Below, piece by piece: positions 57,861-64,000 of a stretch of DNA of 64,000 nucleotides (position 1 is its first letter; each line of letters opens with the position of its first letter). Source of the DNA: an uncultured Saprospiraceae bacterium (GTDB lineage: Bacteria > Bacteroidota > Bacteroidia > Chitinophagales > Saprospiraceae); the NCBI GenBank assembly GCA_938002665.1, contig CALLAE010000069.1, positions 62,001-126,000 on the forward strand, given 5' to 3'. The position numbers and the translations under genes are program-made. Below the pieces are notes generated by a model that was given only the letters and a program-made list of their open reading frames with translations, was not told where the DNA came from and did not search any database.

Positions 57861-57874
57861 TAACGCTACATTTG
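57844..57874 (+). promoter_or_regulatory. promoter of the S10 operon
   Basis: TTG at 57844-57846, 20 nt, then TACATTTG at 57867-57874, 26 nt before rpsJ. The S10 cluster can therefore be transcribed separately from the str genes. Confidence 0.75.
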
Positions 57875-57899
57875 CGCTCCTTTTAACATTTATAAGGTT

Positions 57900-58208
57900 A
57901 TGAATCAAAAAATTAGAATCAAACTTCGAAGTTACGACTACAACTTAGTTGACAAGTCTACTGAGAAGATTGTGAAAACGGTACGTAATAGTGGTGCTGT
58001 GATCTCTGGTCCGATTCCTCTGCCAACGGATAAAGAAATGCATACGGTACTTAGATCTCCGCATGTCAACAAAAAATCTCGTGAGCAGTTTTCTCTTCGG
58101 ACCCATAAGAGACTCATAGAAATCTATACGCCGACTCAGAAGACGGTGGATGCATTGTCTAAGCTCGAGTTACCTAGTGGGGTAGACATTCAAGTCAAGC
58201 TCACTTAA
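57900..58208 (+). CDS. rpsJ: 30S ribosomal protein S10
   Basis: 102 aa. It has [20 protein letters not shown], the loop [28 protein letters not shown] and the C-terminal [10 protein letters not shown]. Besides the 30S subunit, S10 (NusE) acts in transcription antitermination. It heads the S10 cluster. rplC follows after 88 nt; the gap holds a small GACCT/AGGTC hairpin. Confidence 0.97.
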   Translation: MNQKIRIKLRSYDYNLVDKSTEKIVKTVRNSGAVISGPIPLPTDKEMHTVLRSPHVNKKSREQFSLRTHKRLIEIYTPTQKTVDALSKLELPSGVDIQVKLT

Positions 58209-58296
58209 GACCAAATTTCACATTTTAATTATTTCTAATATGAGACCTTCCGAGGTCCTATAGAATTGTTTTGCTTAGTCACATATATAAAAATAT

Positions 58297-58917
58297 ATGA
58301 ACGGATTAATAGGAAAGAAAATAGGTATGACCAGTATCTTTAACGAGGCAGGGATGAATATTCCTTGTACAGTTATAGAGATCGGTAAAAACGTTGTTTC
58401 TCAAGTGAAAACTGAGGAGACAGATGGGTATAGTGCATTACAAGTTGCCTATGGCTCTAGAAACGAAAAAAATATAAATAAAGCTCTTGGTGGACACCTG
58501 AAGAGATCTGGGCTCGGCTCTACACAGAAGGTAGCTGAATTCAGAAACTGTGATTTGGAAAAAGCGCAAGGTGATGCATTGACTATAGCAGACGTGTTTG
58601 CCGAAGGTGATACGGTTAGCGCAGTAGGAACCTCTAAAGGAAAAGGTTTTCAAGGGGTAGTAAAAAGACACAAGTTCGGTGGTGTAGGACAAGCTACTCA
58701 CGGACAACATAACAGACTCAGAGCACCAGGAGCAATAGGTGCTTGTTCTACTCCTTCTAAAGTCTATAAAGGGACAAGAATGGGAGGAAGAATGGGTGGA
58801 AATAGAGTTAAGACTACTAATCTTAAAGTGGTTAAGATTCTTGCTGAGAAGAATTTAATGTTGATCAAAGGAGCAGTGCCAGGGCACAAAGGTTCTTTAG
58901 TAATCATAGAAAAGTAG
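58297..58917 (+). CDS. rplC: 50S ribosomal protein L3
   Basis: 206 aa. Assembly-initiating 50S protein near the peptidyl-transferase centre. [17 protein letters not shown] at the start, then the extended loop [15 protein letters not shown] with the QATHGQHN and [11 protein letters not shown] segments. Followed by rplD after 4 nt. Confidence 0.97.
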   Translation: MNGLIGKKIGMTSIFNEAGMNIPCTVIEIGKNVVSQVKTEETDGYSALQVAYGSRNEKNINKALGGHLKRSGLGSTQKVAEFRNCDLEKAQGDALTIADVFAEGDTVSAVGTSKGKGFQGVVKRHKFGGVGQATHGQHNRLRAPGAIGACSTPSKVYKGTRMGGRMGGNRVKTTNLKVVKILAEKNLMLIKGAVPGHKGSLVIIEK

Positions 58918-58921
58918 AATC

Positions 58922-59551
58922 ATGAAAGTTGACGTATACGGAATAAATGGCCAGTCAACTGGAAGATCAGTAGACCTTCCAGATGAGATCTTTGGTATAG
59001 AGCCTAACGATCATGCTATGTATCTAGCTGTAAAGTCTATTCAGGCTAATAAAAGGCAAGGAACACATAAGTCAAAAGAAAGAGGCGAGATTAAAGGATC
59101 TACTAAGAAGATTAAGAAGCAAAAGGGAACAGGTACTGCAAGAGCAGGTAGTATAAAAAATCCTTTGTTCAGAGGTGGAGGTAGAATGTTCGGTCCTAGA
59201 CCAAGAACTTACTCTGTTACTCTTAACAAAAAGGTGAAAGCATTAGCGAGAAAGTCTGCACTCTCATCCAAAGCAGCCGCTGGAACGCTTAAAATAATCG
59301 AAGATTTTACTTTTGATGCGCCTAGAACTAAGGAGTTTGCTACTGTGCTGAACAACCTAGAAGTTGCCAACAAAAAGACGCTTTTTGTTATGTCAGGTGC
59401 TGATAAGAATTTAGTCTTATCCTCCAGAAATATTAAGAAAGCAAATGTTTTGGACGCTTCTGTGGTAAGTACCCTTGACATTATGAGCGCTGGGCAAGTA
59501 TTTATGTCTGAGGCCTCTGTTAATAAGTTAAAAGAAGCATTTTCAAAATAA
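58922..59551 (+). CDS. rplD: 50S ribosomal protein L4
   Basis: 209 aa. Lines the peptide exit tunnel through its extended loop, visible as KKQKGTGTARAGSIKNPLFRGGGRMFGPRPR. In many bacteria L4 represses its own operon; no such site can be identified here. Followed by rplW after 3 nt. Confidence 0.96.
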   Translation: MKVDVYGINGQSTGRSVDLPDEIFGIEPNDHAMYLAVKSIQANKRQGTHKSKERGEIKGSTKKIKKQKGTGTARAGSIKNPLFRGGGRMFGPRPRTYSVTLNKKVKALARKSALSSKAAAGTLKIIEDFTFDAPRTKEFATVLNNLEVANKKTLFVMSGADKNLVLSSRNIKKANVLDASVVSTLDIMSAGQVFMSEASVNKLKEAFSK

Positions 59552-59554
59552 GAT

Positions 59555-59851
59555 ATGCAAAAGAGAGTATTAATCAAGCCAGTAATTTCGGAGAAAGCAG
59601 AAACGCTTTCCGGTGGAATGAATCACTATAGTTTTATAGTGAACAAGACTGCTAATAAGATCGAGATCAAAAAAGCAGTGGAGGCAATGTATAATGTAAA
59701 TGTATCCTCTGTGAATACTTTGAATATGCCAGGTAAGTCTAAGACTAGAAATACGCGATCTGGAGTATTGAAAGGAACGATGAGTTCGTACAAAAAAGCA
59801 GTAATCAAATTAGCTGCTGGAGAGGAAATTGATTTTTTCGGAGAAGTATAA
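59555..59851 (+). CDS. rplW: 50S ribosomal protein L23
   Basis: 98 aa. Sits at the tunnel exit and docks signal recognition particle and trigger factor. LIKPVISEKAETL start, then VNKTANKIEIKKAVEAMYNV, the family core. Followed by rplB after 10 nt. Confidence 0.95.
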   Translation: MQKRVLIKPVISEKAETLSGGMNHYSFIVNKTANKIEIKKAVEAMYNVNVSSVNTLNMPGKSKTRNTRSGVLKGTMSSYKKAVIKLAAGEEIDFFGEV

Positions 59852-59861
59852 TTAGAGCATA

Positions 59862-60698
59862 ATGCCAGTTAAAAAACATAAACCAGTATCACCAGGACTA
59901 AGACATTACGTAAGTAATGATTACTCTGAGTTGACTAGTAAGTCTAGTAAGCCTTATAAGAAACTAACTGTAGGTCTCAAGAAATCTGGTGGAAGAAACC
60001 ATGATGGAAAAATGACCGTCAGAAATATAGGTGGTGGTCACAAAAAGAAATACAGAATCATAGATTTCAAGAGAGACAACGAAGGAGTTGTAGGTACTGT
60101 GCAGACGATAGAGTATGATCCGAACAGATCTGCTTATATCGCACTTGTAGATTATGCAGGCGAAAAGAGATATATAATCGCTCCTAATGGATTGAAAGTG
60201 GGAACTGAAATCGTTTCAGGTAAAAATGCAACTCCAGTAGTAGGGAATGCGATGTATCTAAGTGATATTCCTTTAGGTGCAGACATTCACGCTATAGAGA
60301 TGAATCCTGGTAAGGGTGCACAACTTGCTAGAAGCGCAGGTACTAATGCTACCTTGATGGGTAGAGAAGGAAAATATGCGATTATCAAACTGCCAAGTGG
60401 TGAAGTGAGAAGAATCTTACTTACGTGTAAGGCTACAATAGGCACCACTTCTAATCCTGATCATGGTCTAACTGTAATGGGTAAGGCTGGTAGAAACAGA
60501 TGGAAAGGTAGAAGACCTAGAGTAAGAGGTGTAGCGATGAACCCTGTAGATCACCCGATGGGAGGTGGAGAAGGAAAAGCATCAGGAGGACATCCTAGAT
60601 CTAGAACTGGTGTAATGGCCAAAGGTCAGAAAACTAGAAATAATAAGAAGCACTCTACTAAGCTGATAATTTCGAAAAGAAAAACTAAAAATACTTAA
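59862..60698 (+). CDS. rplB: 50S ribosomal protein L2
   Basis: 278 aa. Needed for subunit joining and peptidyl transfer. Segments [37 protein letters not shown], and the C-terminal [15 protein letters not shown] with the conserved His are present. rpsS follows after 2 nt. Confidence 0.97.
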   Translation: MPVKKHKPVSPGLRHYVSNDYSELTSKSSKPYKKLTVGLKKSGGRNHDGKMTVRNIGGGHKKKYRIIDFKRDNEGVVGTVQTIEYDPNRSAYIALVDYAGEKRYIIAPNGLKVGTEIVSGKNATPVVGNAMYLSDIPLGADIHAIEMNPGKGAQLARSAGTNATLMGREGKYAIIKLPSGEVRRILLTCKATIGTTSNPDHGLTVMGKAGRNRWKGRRPRVRGVAMNPVDHPMGGGEGKASGGHPRSRTGVMAKGQKTRNNKKHSTKLIISKRKTKNT

Positions 60699-60700
60699 GC

Positions 60701-60964
60701 ATGGCTAGATCATTAAAGAAAGGCCCTTACGTGTATCATAAATTGTTGGCTAAGGTGCAAAAGTCGCAAGAGTCAACTAAGAAATCTGTGATCAAGACGT
60801 GGTCAAGATCTTCTATGGTAATACCGACAATGGTAGGAAGTACGATTGCGGTACATAATGGAAAGACCTTTGTTCCAGTATATGTGACAGAAAATATGGT
60901 TGGCCATAAGTTAGGTGAATTTGCACCGACAAGAACTTACAAAGGTCACCAAGGAAATAGATAA
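60701..60964 (+). CDS. rpsS: 30S ribosomal protein S19
   Basis: 87 aa. [15 protein letters not shown] start, [28 protein letters not shown] core. Binds 16S rRNA in the 30S head with S13. rplV follows after 27 nt. Confidence 0.97.
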   Translation: MARSLKKGPYVYHKLLAKVQKSQESTKKSVIKTWSRSSMVIPTMVGSTIAVHNGKTFVPVYVTENMVGHKLGEFAPTRTYKGHQGNR

Positions 60965-60991
60965 TTAATCGAGAACTAATATTAATTAGTG

Positions 60992-61381
60992 ATGGAAGCA
61001 ATAGCAAAATTGAAAAATGTATCTCTCTCTGAAAGGAAAATGAGATTCGTAGTAGATAGTATAAGAGGTAAGTCAGTGGACGATGCCCTAGATATTCTTA
61101 AATTCTCAAAGAGAGAAGCTGCAGAGTATGTAGAAAAGTTATTGCTTTCTGCTATCTCTAATTGGGAAAACAAATTGGATATGGCTTATAGCGCTGATGA
61201 CTATGGCTTGTATGTAAAGTCTATACACGTAGACGGAGCAGGTATGCTAAAGAGATTCAGACCGGCACCACACGGTAGAGCACACAGAATCAGAAAAAGA
61301 TCTAATCATGTGACAGTGGTAGTTTCTAACAAAGTAGAGTTAGAAGCTGATAATACTAAAACAACAGAAGAACAAAATTAA
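60992..61381 (+). CDS. rplV: 50S ribosomal protein L22
   Basis: 129 aa from the ATG at 60992; the GTG just before (60989) is possible but unneeded. [26 protein letters not shown] and the tunnel hairpin with [24 protein letters not shown] are typical. The Glu/Thr-rich tail ([10 protein letters not shown]) is modest. rpsC starts immediately after. Confidence 0.95.
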   Translation: MEAIAKLKNVSLSERKMRFVVDSIRGKSVDDALDILKFSKREAAEYVEKLLLSAISNWENKLDMAYSADDYGLYVKSIHVDGAGMLKRFRPAPHGRAHRIRKRSNHVTVVVSNKVELEADNTKTTEEQN

Positions 61382-61382
61382 T

Positions 61383-62162
61383 ATGGGTCAAAAGACTAAT
61401 CCAATAGGTAATCGTTTAGGTATCATCAGAGGATGGGAATCTAACTGGTATGGTGGAAAAGATTTTGGAAGGAAGCTTGTGGAAGATGAGAAAATCAGAA
61501 TCTACCTAAAAGCGAGAGTTAATAAAGGTGGTATCGCAAGGATAATCATCGAGAGAACCCTTAAAAGAATAACTGTTACGATACATACTTCTAGACCAGG
61601 TATCATTATAGGTAAAGGTGGAGCAGAAGTAGATGCGATCAGAGAAGAGCTAAAAAGATTGACTGGACAGGATGTCCAAATCAATATAATAGAAATAAGA
61701 AAGCCAGAATTAGATGCAGCTATTGTTGCTGAATCTGTAGGAAAGCAACTAGAAGGAAGAGTAAACTTTAGAAGAGCTATCAAGATGGCGATTCAGTCTA
61801 CTATGAGAGCTGGTGCAGAAGGTATAAAAATAAGAGTGAGTGGAAGACTGAACGGTGCTGAGATGGCTAGAAGTGAAGAGTTCAAAGAAGGAAGAACACC
61901 ATTGCATACTTTCAGAGCAGACATTGATTATGCTCTATTTGAAGCACTGACGGTATATGGGAAGATAGGTGTGAAATGCTGGATATGTAAAGGAGAAGTA
62001 CTAGGAAAGAGAGATCTTTCTCCTAACGTAGGTGATCCTAAACAAAAAGGTGGAAGAGGCGGAAGAGGCAATGATAGAGGCGGAAGAGGTGGAAGAGGAA
62101 ATAATAGAGGTGGAAACAGAGGCGGCAACAGAGGTGGCGGCGGAGGAAGAAACCGTAATTAG
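61383..62162 (+). CDS. rpsC: 30S ribosomal protein S3 with RGG-rich tail
   Basis: 259 aa, longer than the usual ~210-230. The normal KH domain is visible ([22 protein letters not shown]) and the C-terminal S3 domain ends near [15 protein letters not shown]. Residues ~220-259 are a Gly/Arg/Asn tail with repeated RGG and RGGN units, a low-complexity RNA-binding-like extension. S3 forms the mRNA entry channel. A promoter element follows the stop. Confidence 0.96.
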   Translation: MGQKTNPIGNRLGIIRGWESNWYGGKDFGRKLVEDEKIRIYLKARVNKGGIARIIIERTLKRITVTIHTSRPGIIIGKGGAEVDAIREELKRLTGQDVQINIIEIRKPELDAAIVAESVGKQLEGRVNFRRAIKMAIQSTMRAGAEGIKIRVSGRLNGAEMARSEEFKEGRTPLHTFRADIDYALFEALTVYGKIGVKCWICKGEVLGKRDLSPNVGDPKQKGGRGGRGNDRGGRGGRGNNRGGNRGGNRGGGGGRNRN

Positions 62163-62190
62163 ATTAGAAAACAGATAATTCATTTTGTAT

Positions 62191-62198
62191 TACCTTTG
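62191..62198 (+). promoter_or_regulatory. internal promoter element before rplP
   Basis: TACCTTTG in the 70-nt gap between rpsC and rplP, the same -7 sequence as the rpsL promoter. No -33 TTG at the normal spacing. Confidence 0.5.
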
Positions 62199-62232
62199 CG
62201 AAACTTTTCAAAAAAGGGAAATAAATTAAGAT

Positions 62233-62652
62233 ATGTTACAGCCAAAACGTACGAAATATAGAAAGCAGATGAAAGGCAAGAACAGAGGTCTTGCTTTTAA
62301 GGGGAGTACGATTGCCTTTGGTTCTTTTGCCTTGAAGACAATGGAGAACGCCTTCATTACCAATAGACAAATAGAAGCGGCAAGGATAGCGATGACGAGA
62401 CATATGCAAAGGCAAGGGAAAGTATGGATCAGAATATTTCCAGACAAACCTATCACATCTAAGCCATTAGAGGTAAGGATGGGAAAGGGTAAAGGAAACC
62501 TTGATCACTACGTTGCAAGCATAAAAGCAGGTAGAATAATGTTTGAGCTAGACGGTGTTCCAGAGAAATTGGCTTATGAAGCTTTGAGATTGGCAGCACA
62601 GAAGCTGCCTGTAGCGACAAGAACTATTACCAGACCTGATTATTCAGAATAG
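62233..62652 (+). CDS. rplP: 50S ribosomal protein L16
   Basis: 139 aa. [15 protein letters not shown] start and [23 protein letters not shown] core. Binds near the A site of the 50S. It follows a gap of 70 nt, longer than the others in the cluster, with a promoter-like element. rpmC is 14 nt downstream. Confidence 0.97.
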   Translation: MLQPKRTKYRKQMKGKNRGLAFKGSTIAFGSFALKTMENAFITNRQIEAARIAMTRHMQRQGKVWIRIFPDKPITSKPLEVRMGKGKGNLDHYVASIKAGRIMFELDGVPEKLAYEALRLAAQKLPVATRTITRPDYSE

Positions 62653-62666
62653 AAAACTAGAATTAG

Positions 62667-62927
62667 ATGCCTAGTAAAAAGTATATAGAACTACAAGAAT
62701 TCACAGATGACGAGTTGAAAAACGAGTTATCGGAGACACAGTCTCAGTATCAGAAGTTGCTATTTGACCATACGCTAAAAGGATTAGAAAATCCCCTTGC
62801 ACTAAGAGAGGTCAGAAGAGATGTAGCTAGAATGAAGACAGAGGTGAGAAGAAGAGAGATTGCTGTTATGACTCCAGAACAATTAGAAGGAAGATCTAAG
62901 AAAATTGCTAGAAGAAGAAAACAATAG
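62667..62927 (+). CDS. rpmC: 50S ribosomal protein L29
   Basis: 86 aa. [52 protein letters not shown]: the usual helical hairpin of L29. It is ~20 residues longer than typical owing to a basic C-terminal extension (KKIARRRKQ). Ends 1 nt before rpsQ. Confidence 0.93.
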   Translation: MPSKKYIELQEFTDDELKNELSETQSQYQKLLFDHTLKGLENPLALREVRRDVARMKTEVRRREIAVMTPEQLEGRSKKIARRRKQ

Positions 62928-62928
62928 T

Positions 62929-63201
62929 ATGTCTACAGAGCAAGAAAAAGTACAAAAGAATAAGAAGACAAGAATCGGTCTGGTGACAAGTACCAAGATG
63001 GATAAGTCTATAACAGTTTCTGTAGAAAGAAAACTGCGTCACCCTATCTACGGAAAGTTCGTAAAGAAGACAAAGAAGTTTGTAGCTCACGATGAGCTAA
63101 ATGACTGTAATGAAGGGGATCTGGTAAAAATAATTGAGTCAAGACCTCTCTCTAAAAGAAAGAGATGGAGACTTACTGAAATCTTAGAAAGAGCTAAATA
63201 A
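62929..63201 (+). CDS. rpsQ: 30S ribosomal protein S17
   Basis: 90 aa from the ATG at 62929; the frame also opens at a TTG inside rpmC, which is rejected. [44 protein letters not shown] and [17 protein letters not shown] are the family core. Confidence 0.96.
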   Translation: MSTEQEKVQKNKKTRIGLVTSTKMDKSITVSVERKLRHPIYGKFVKKTKKFVAHDELNDCNEGDLVKIIESRPLSKRKRWRLTEILERAK

Positions 63202-63207
63202 AATAAA

Positions 63208-63573
63208 ATGATACAGCAAGAGAGTCGATTAAATGTTGCTGATAATTCAGGTGCCAAGCAAGTACTTTGCATAAGAGTATTAGGTGGTACTAAAAGAAGG
63301 TATGCGTCTATCGGAGACAAAATTATTGTCACAGTAAAAGAAGCATCACCTGGAGGCATCAAAAAAGGAGTCGTATCTCCTGCAGTTATCGTGAGAACGA
63401 GAAAAGAGATAAGAAGAAAGGACGGTTCATATATCAGATTTGATGATAATGCTGTCGTACTTCTTAATGATTCTGATGAGCCTAGAGGTACACGTATTTT
63501 TGGACCTGTAGCGAGAGAGCTTAGAGACAAGGAGTACATGAGAATTATATCATTAGCACCAGAGGTGTTATAG
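63208..63573 (+). CDS. rplN: 50S ribosomal protein L14
   Basis: 121 aa. [27 protein letters not shown] start, [22 protein letters not shown], and the C-terminal [20 protein letters not shown]. Contacts L19 and 16S rRNA at the subunit interface. Confidence 0.98.
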   Translation: MIQQESRLNVADNSGAKQVLCIRVLGGTKRRYASIGDKIIVTVKEASPGGIKKGVVSPAVIVRTRKEIRRKDGSYIRFDDNAVVLLNDSDEPRGTRIFGPVARELRDKEYMRIISLAPEVL

Positions 63574-63588
63574 ACAATCAATAAAAAG

Positions 63589-63927
63589 ATGAAAGGTATA
63601 ACATCACATAAGACCAATAAGATTCACATCAAGAAAGGTGACAAAGTAGTCGTCATCTCTGGTGCTTATAAAGGTACACAAGGAGAAGTACAGAAAGTAT
63701 TGCCAAGCAAATATAGAGCTATAGTAACAGGCGTCAATGTATCTAAAAAGCATACTAAGCCTACAGCAGATCAGCCAGGTGGTATTAATGATGTAGAGCA
63801 GCCTATTCACATTTCTAATTTACAGTTAGTAGATCCAAAATCTGGGTCGGGTACTAGAATAGGAAGAAGAAAAGAAGGCGATAAAAACGTCAGATATTCT
63901 AAGAAATCAGGAGAAACAATTAAATAA
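63589..63927 (+). CDS. rplX: 50S ribosomal protein L24
   Basis: 112 aa. KKGDKVVVISGAYKGTQGEVQKVLP is the KOW motif; GVNVSKKHTKP and PIHISNLQLVDP follow. Its stop codon overlaps the rplE start by one nucleotide. Confidence 0.96.
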   Translation: MKGITSHKTNKIHIKKGDKVVVISGAYKGTQGEVQKVLPSKYRAIVTGVNVSKKHTKPTADQPGGINDVEQPIHISNLQLVDPKSGSGTRIGRRKEGDKNVRYSKKSGETIK

Positions 63928-64000
63928 TGAGCTACGAGCCGCGACTAGTTAAAAAATACAAAGAAGAGGTAGTCCCTAAATTAAAGGAGACTTTTAACTA
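63927..64000 (+). CDS. rplE: 50S ribosomal protein L5, cut by the right edge
   Basis: The ATG at 63927 overlaps the rplX stop. The 24 readable codons give MSYEPRLVKKYKEEVVPKL and the following KETFNY, the L5 N-terminus. L5 binds 5S rRNA. The rest lies beyond the window. Confidence 0.92.
   Translation, partial: MSYEPRLVKKYKEEVVPKLKETFN

Noticed and set aside
58244..58257. GACCT/AGGTC hairpin between rpsJ and rplC
   Set aside because: Only 5 bp and no T run; too weak to call a terminator or regulatory site.

Overview
The window looks like a chromosomal segment of a low-to-moderate GC member of the Bacteroidota, most likely a marine-type Saprospiria/Lewinella relative; the class is an inference, the phylum is well supported. 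The evidence is SusC/SusD pairs, type IX secretion (T9SS) C-terminal sorting domains of both type A and type B, promoters of the Bacteroidota form TTG-N20-21-TAnnTTTG, few Shine-Dalgarno sites, and an rpsL-rpsG-fusA-rpsJ order without tuf.

1-3.6 kb: a WYL-domain regulator cut by the left edge, a divergent small orphan gene, and a patatin-like phospholipase fused to an outer-membrane barrel. 3.7-24.2 kb: a polysaccharide utilisation locus for a beta-1,3-glucan such as laminarin. It holds two paralogous T9SS-secreted multi-domain carbohydrate-binding proteins, a membrane-anchored Y_Y_Y-propeller/LuxR-type regulator facing the main operon, susC, susD, a PKD lipoprotein, two GH16 endoglucanases, a GH3 exo-glucosidase and a GH5-CBM6 enzyme. 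The nearly gapless gene order (3-48 nt gaps, one 17-nt overlap) argues for one transcript from 9189 to 24193. Binding, import and stepwise cleavage of the glucan are all covered.

24.2-40.3 kb: mixed genes. These are a DUF4132 protein with a small partner, a beta-helix lipoprotein, two alpha/beta hydrolases, a type-B T9SS repeat protein, a C1-type peptidase, a TonB-dependent receptor, a TIGR04282-type glycosyltransferase, and a TolC/HlyD efflux pair without its inner-membrane pump. 40.4-45 kb: tRNA-Leu(CAA) with promoter and terminator, three small genes, metF behind a probable SAM-clan riboswitch, and a YtcJ-like amidohydrolase lipoprotein. 45.1-53.1 kb: one giant secreted repeat protein of about 2663 residues. 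53.2-54.7 kb: a polyprenyl synthase and a GNAT acetyltransferase. 54.8-64 kb: the str and S10/spc ribosomal-protein clusters, cut by the right edge inside rplE.

Points beyond routine annotation: a SAM-type riboswitch fold before metF, two genes whose best start codon appears to be ATC, a 12-nt tandem repeat running into the susC start codon, palindromes in the leaders or promoters of rpsL and rpsJ, an internal promoter before rplP, and an RGG-rich tail on ribosomal protein S3. I see no CRISPR array, insertion sequence, prophage or rRNA gene, and no convincing evidence of an entirely new system.
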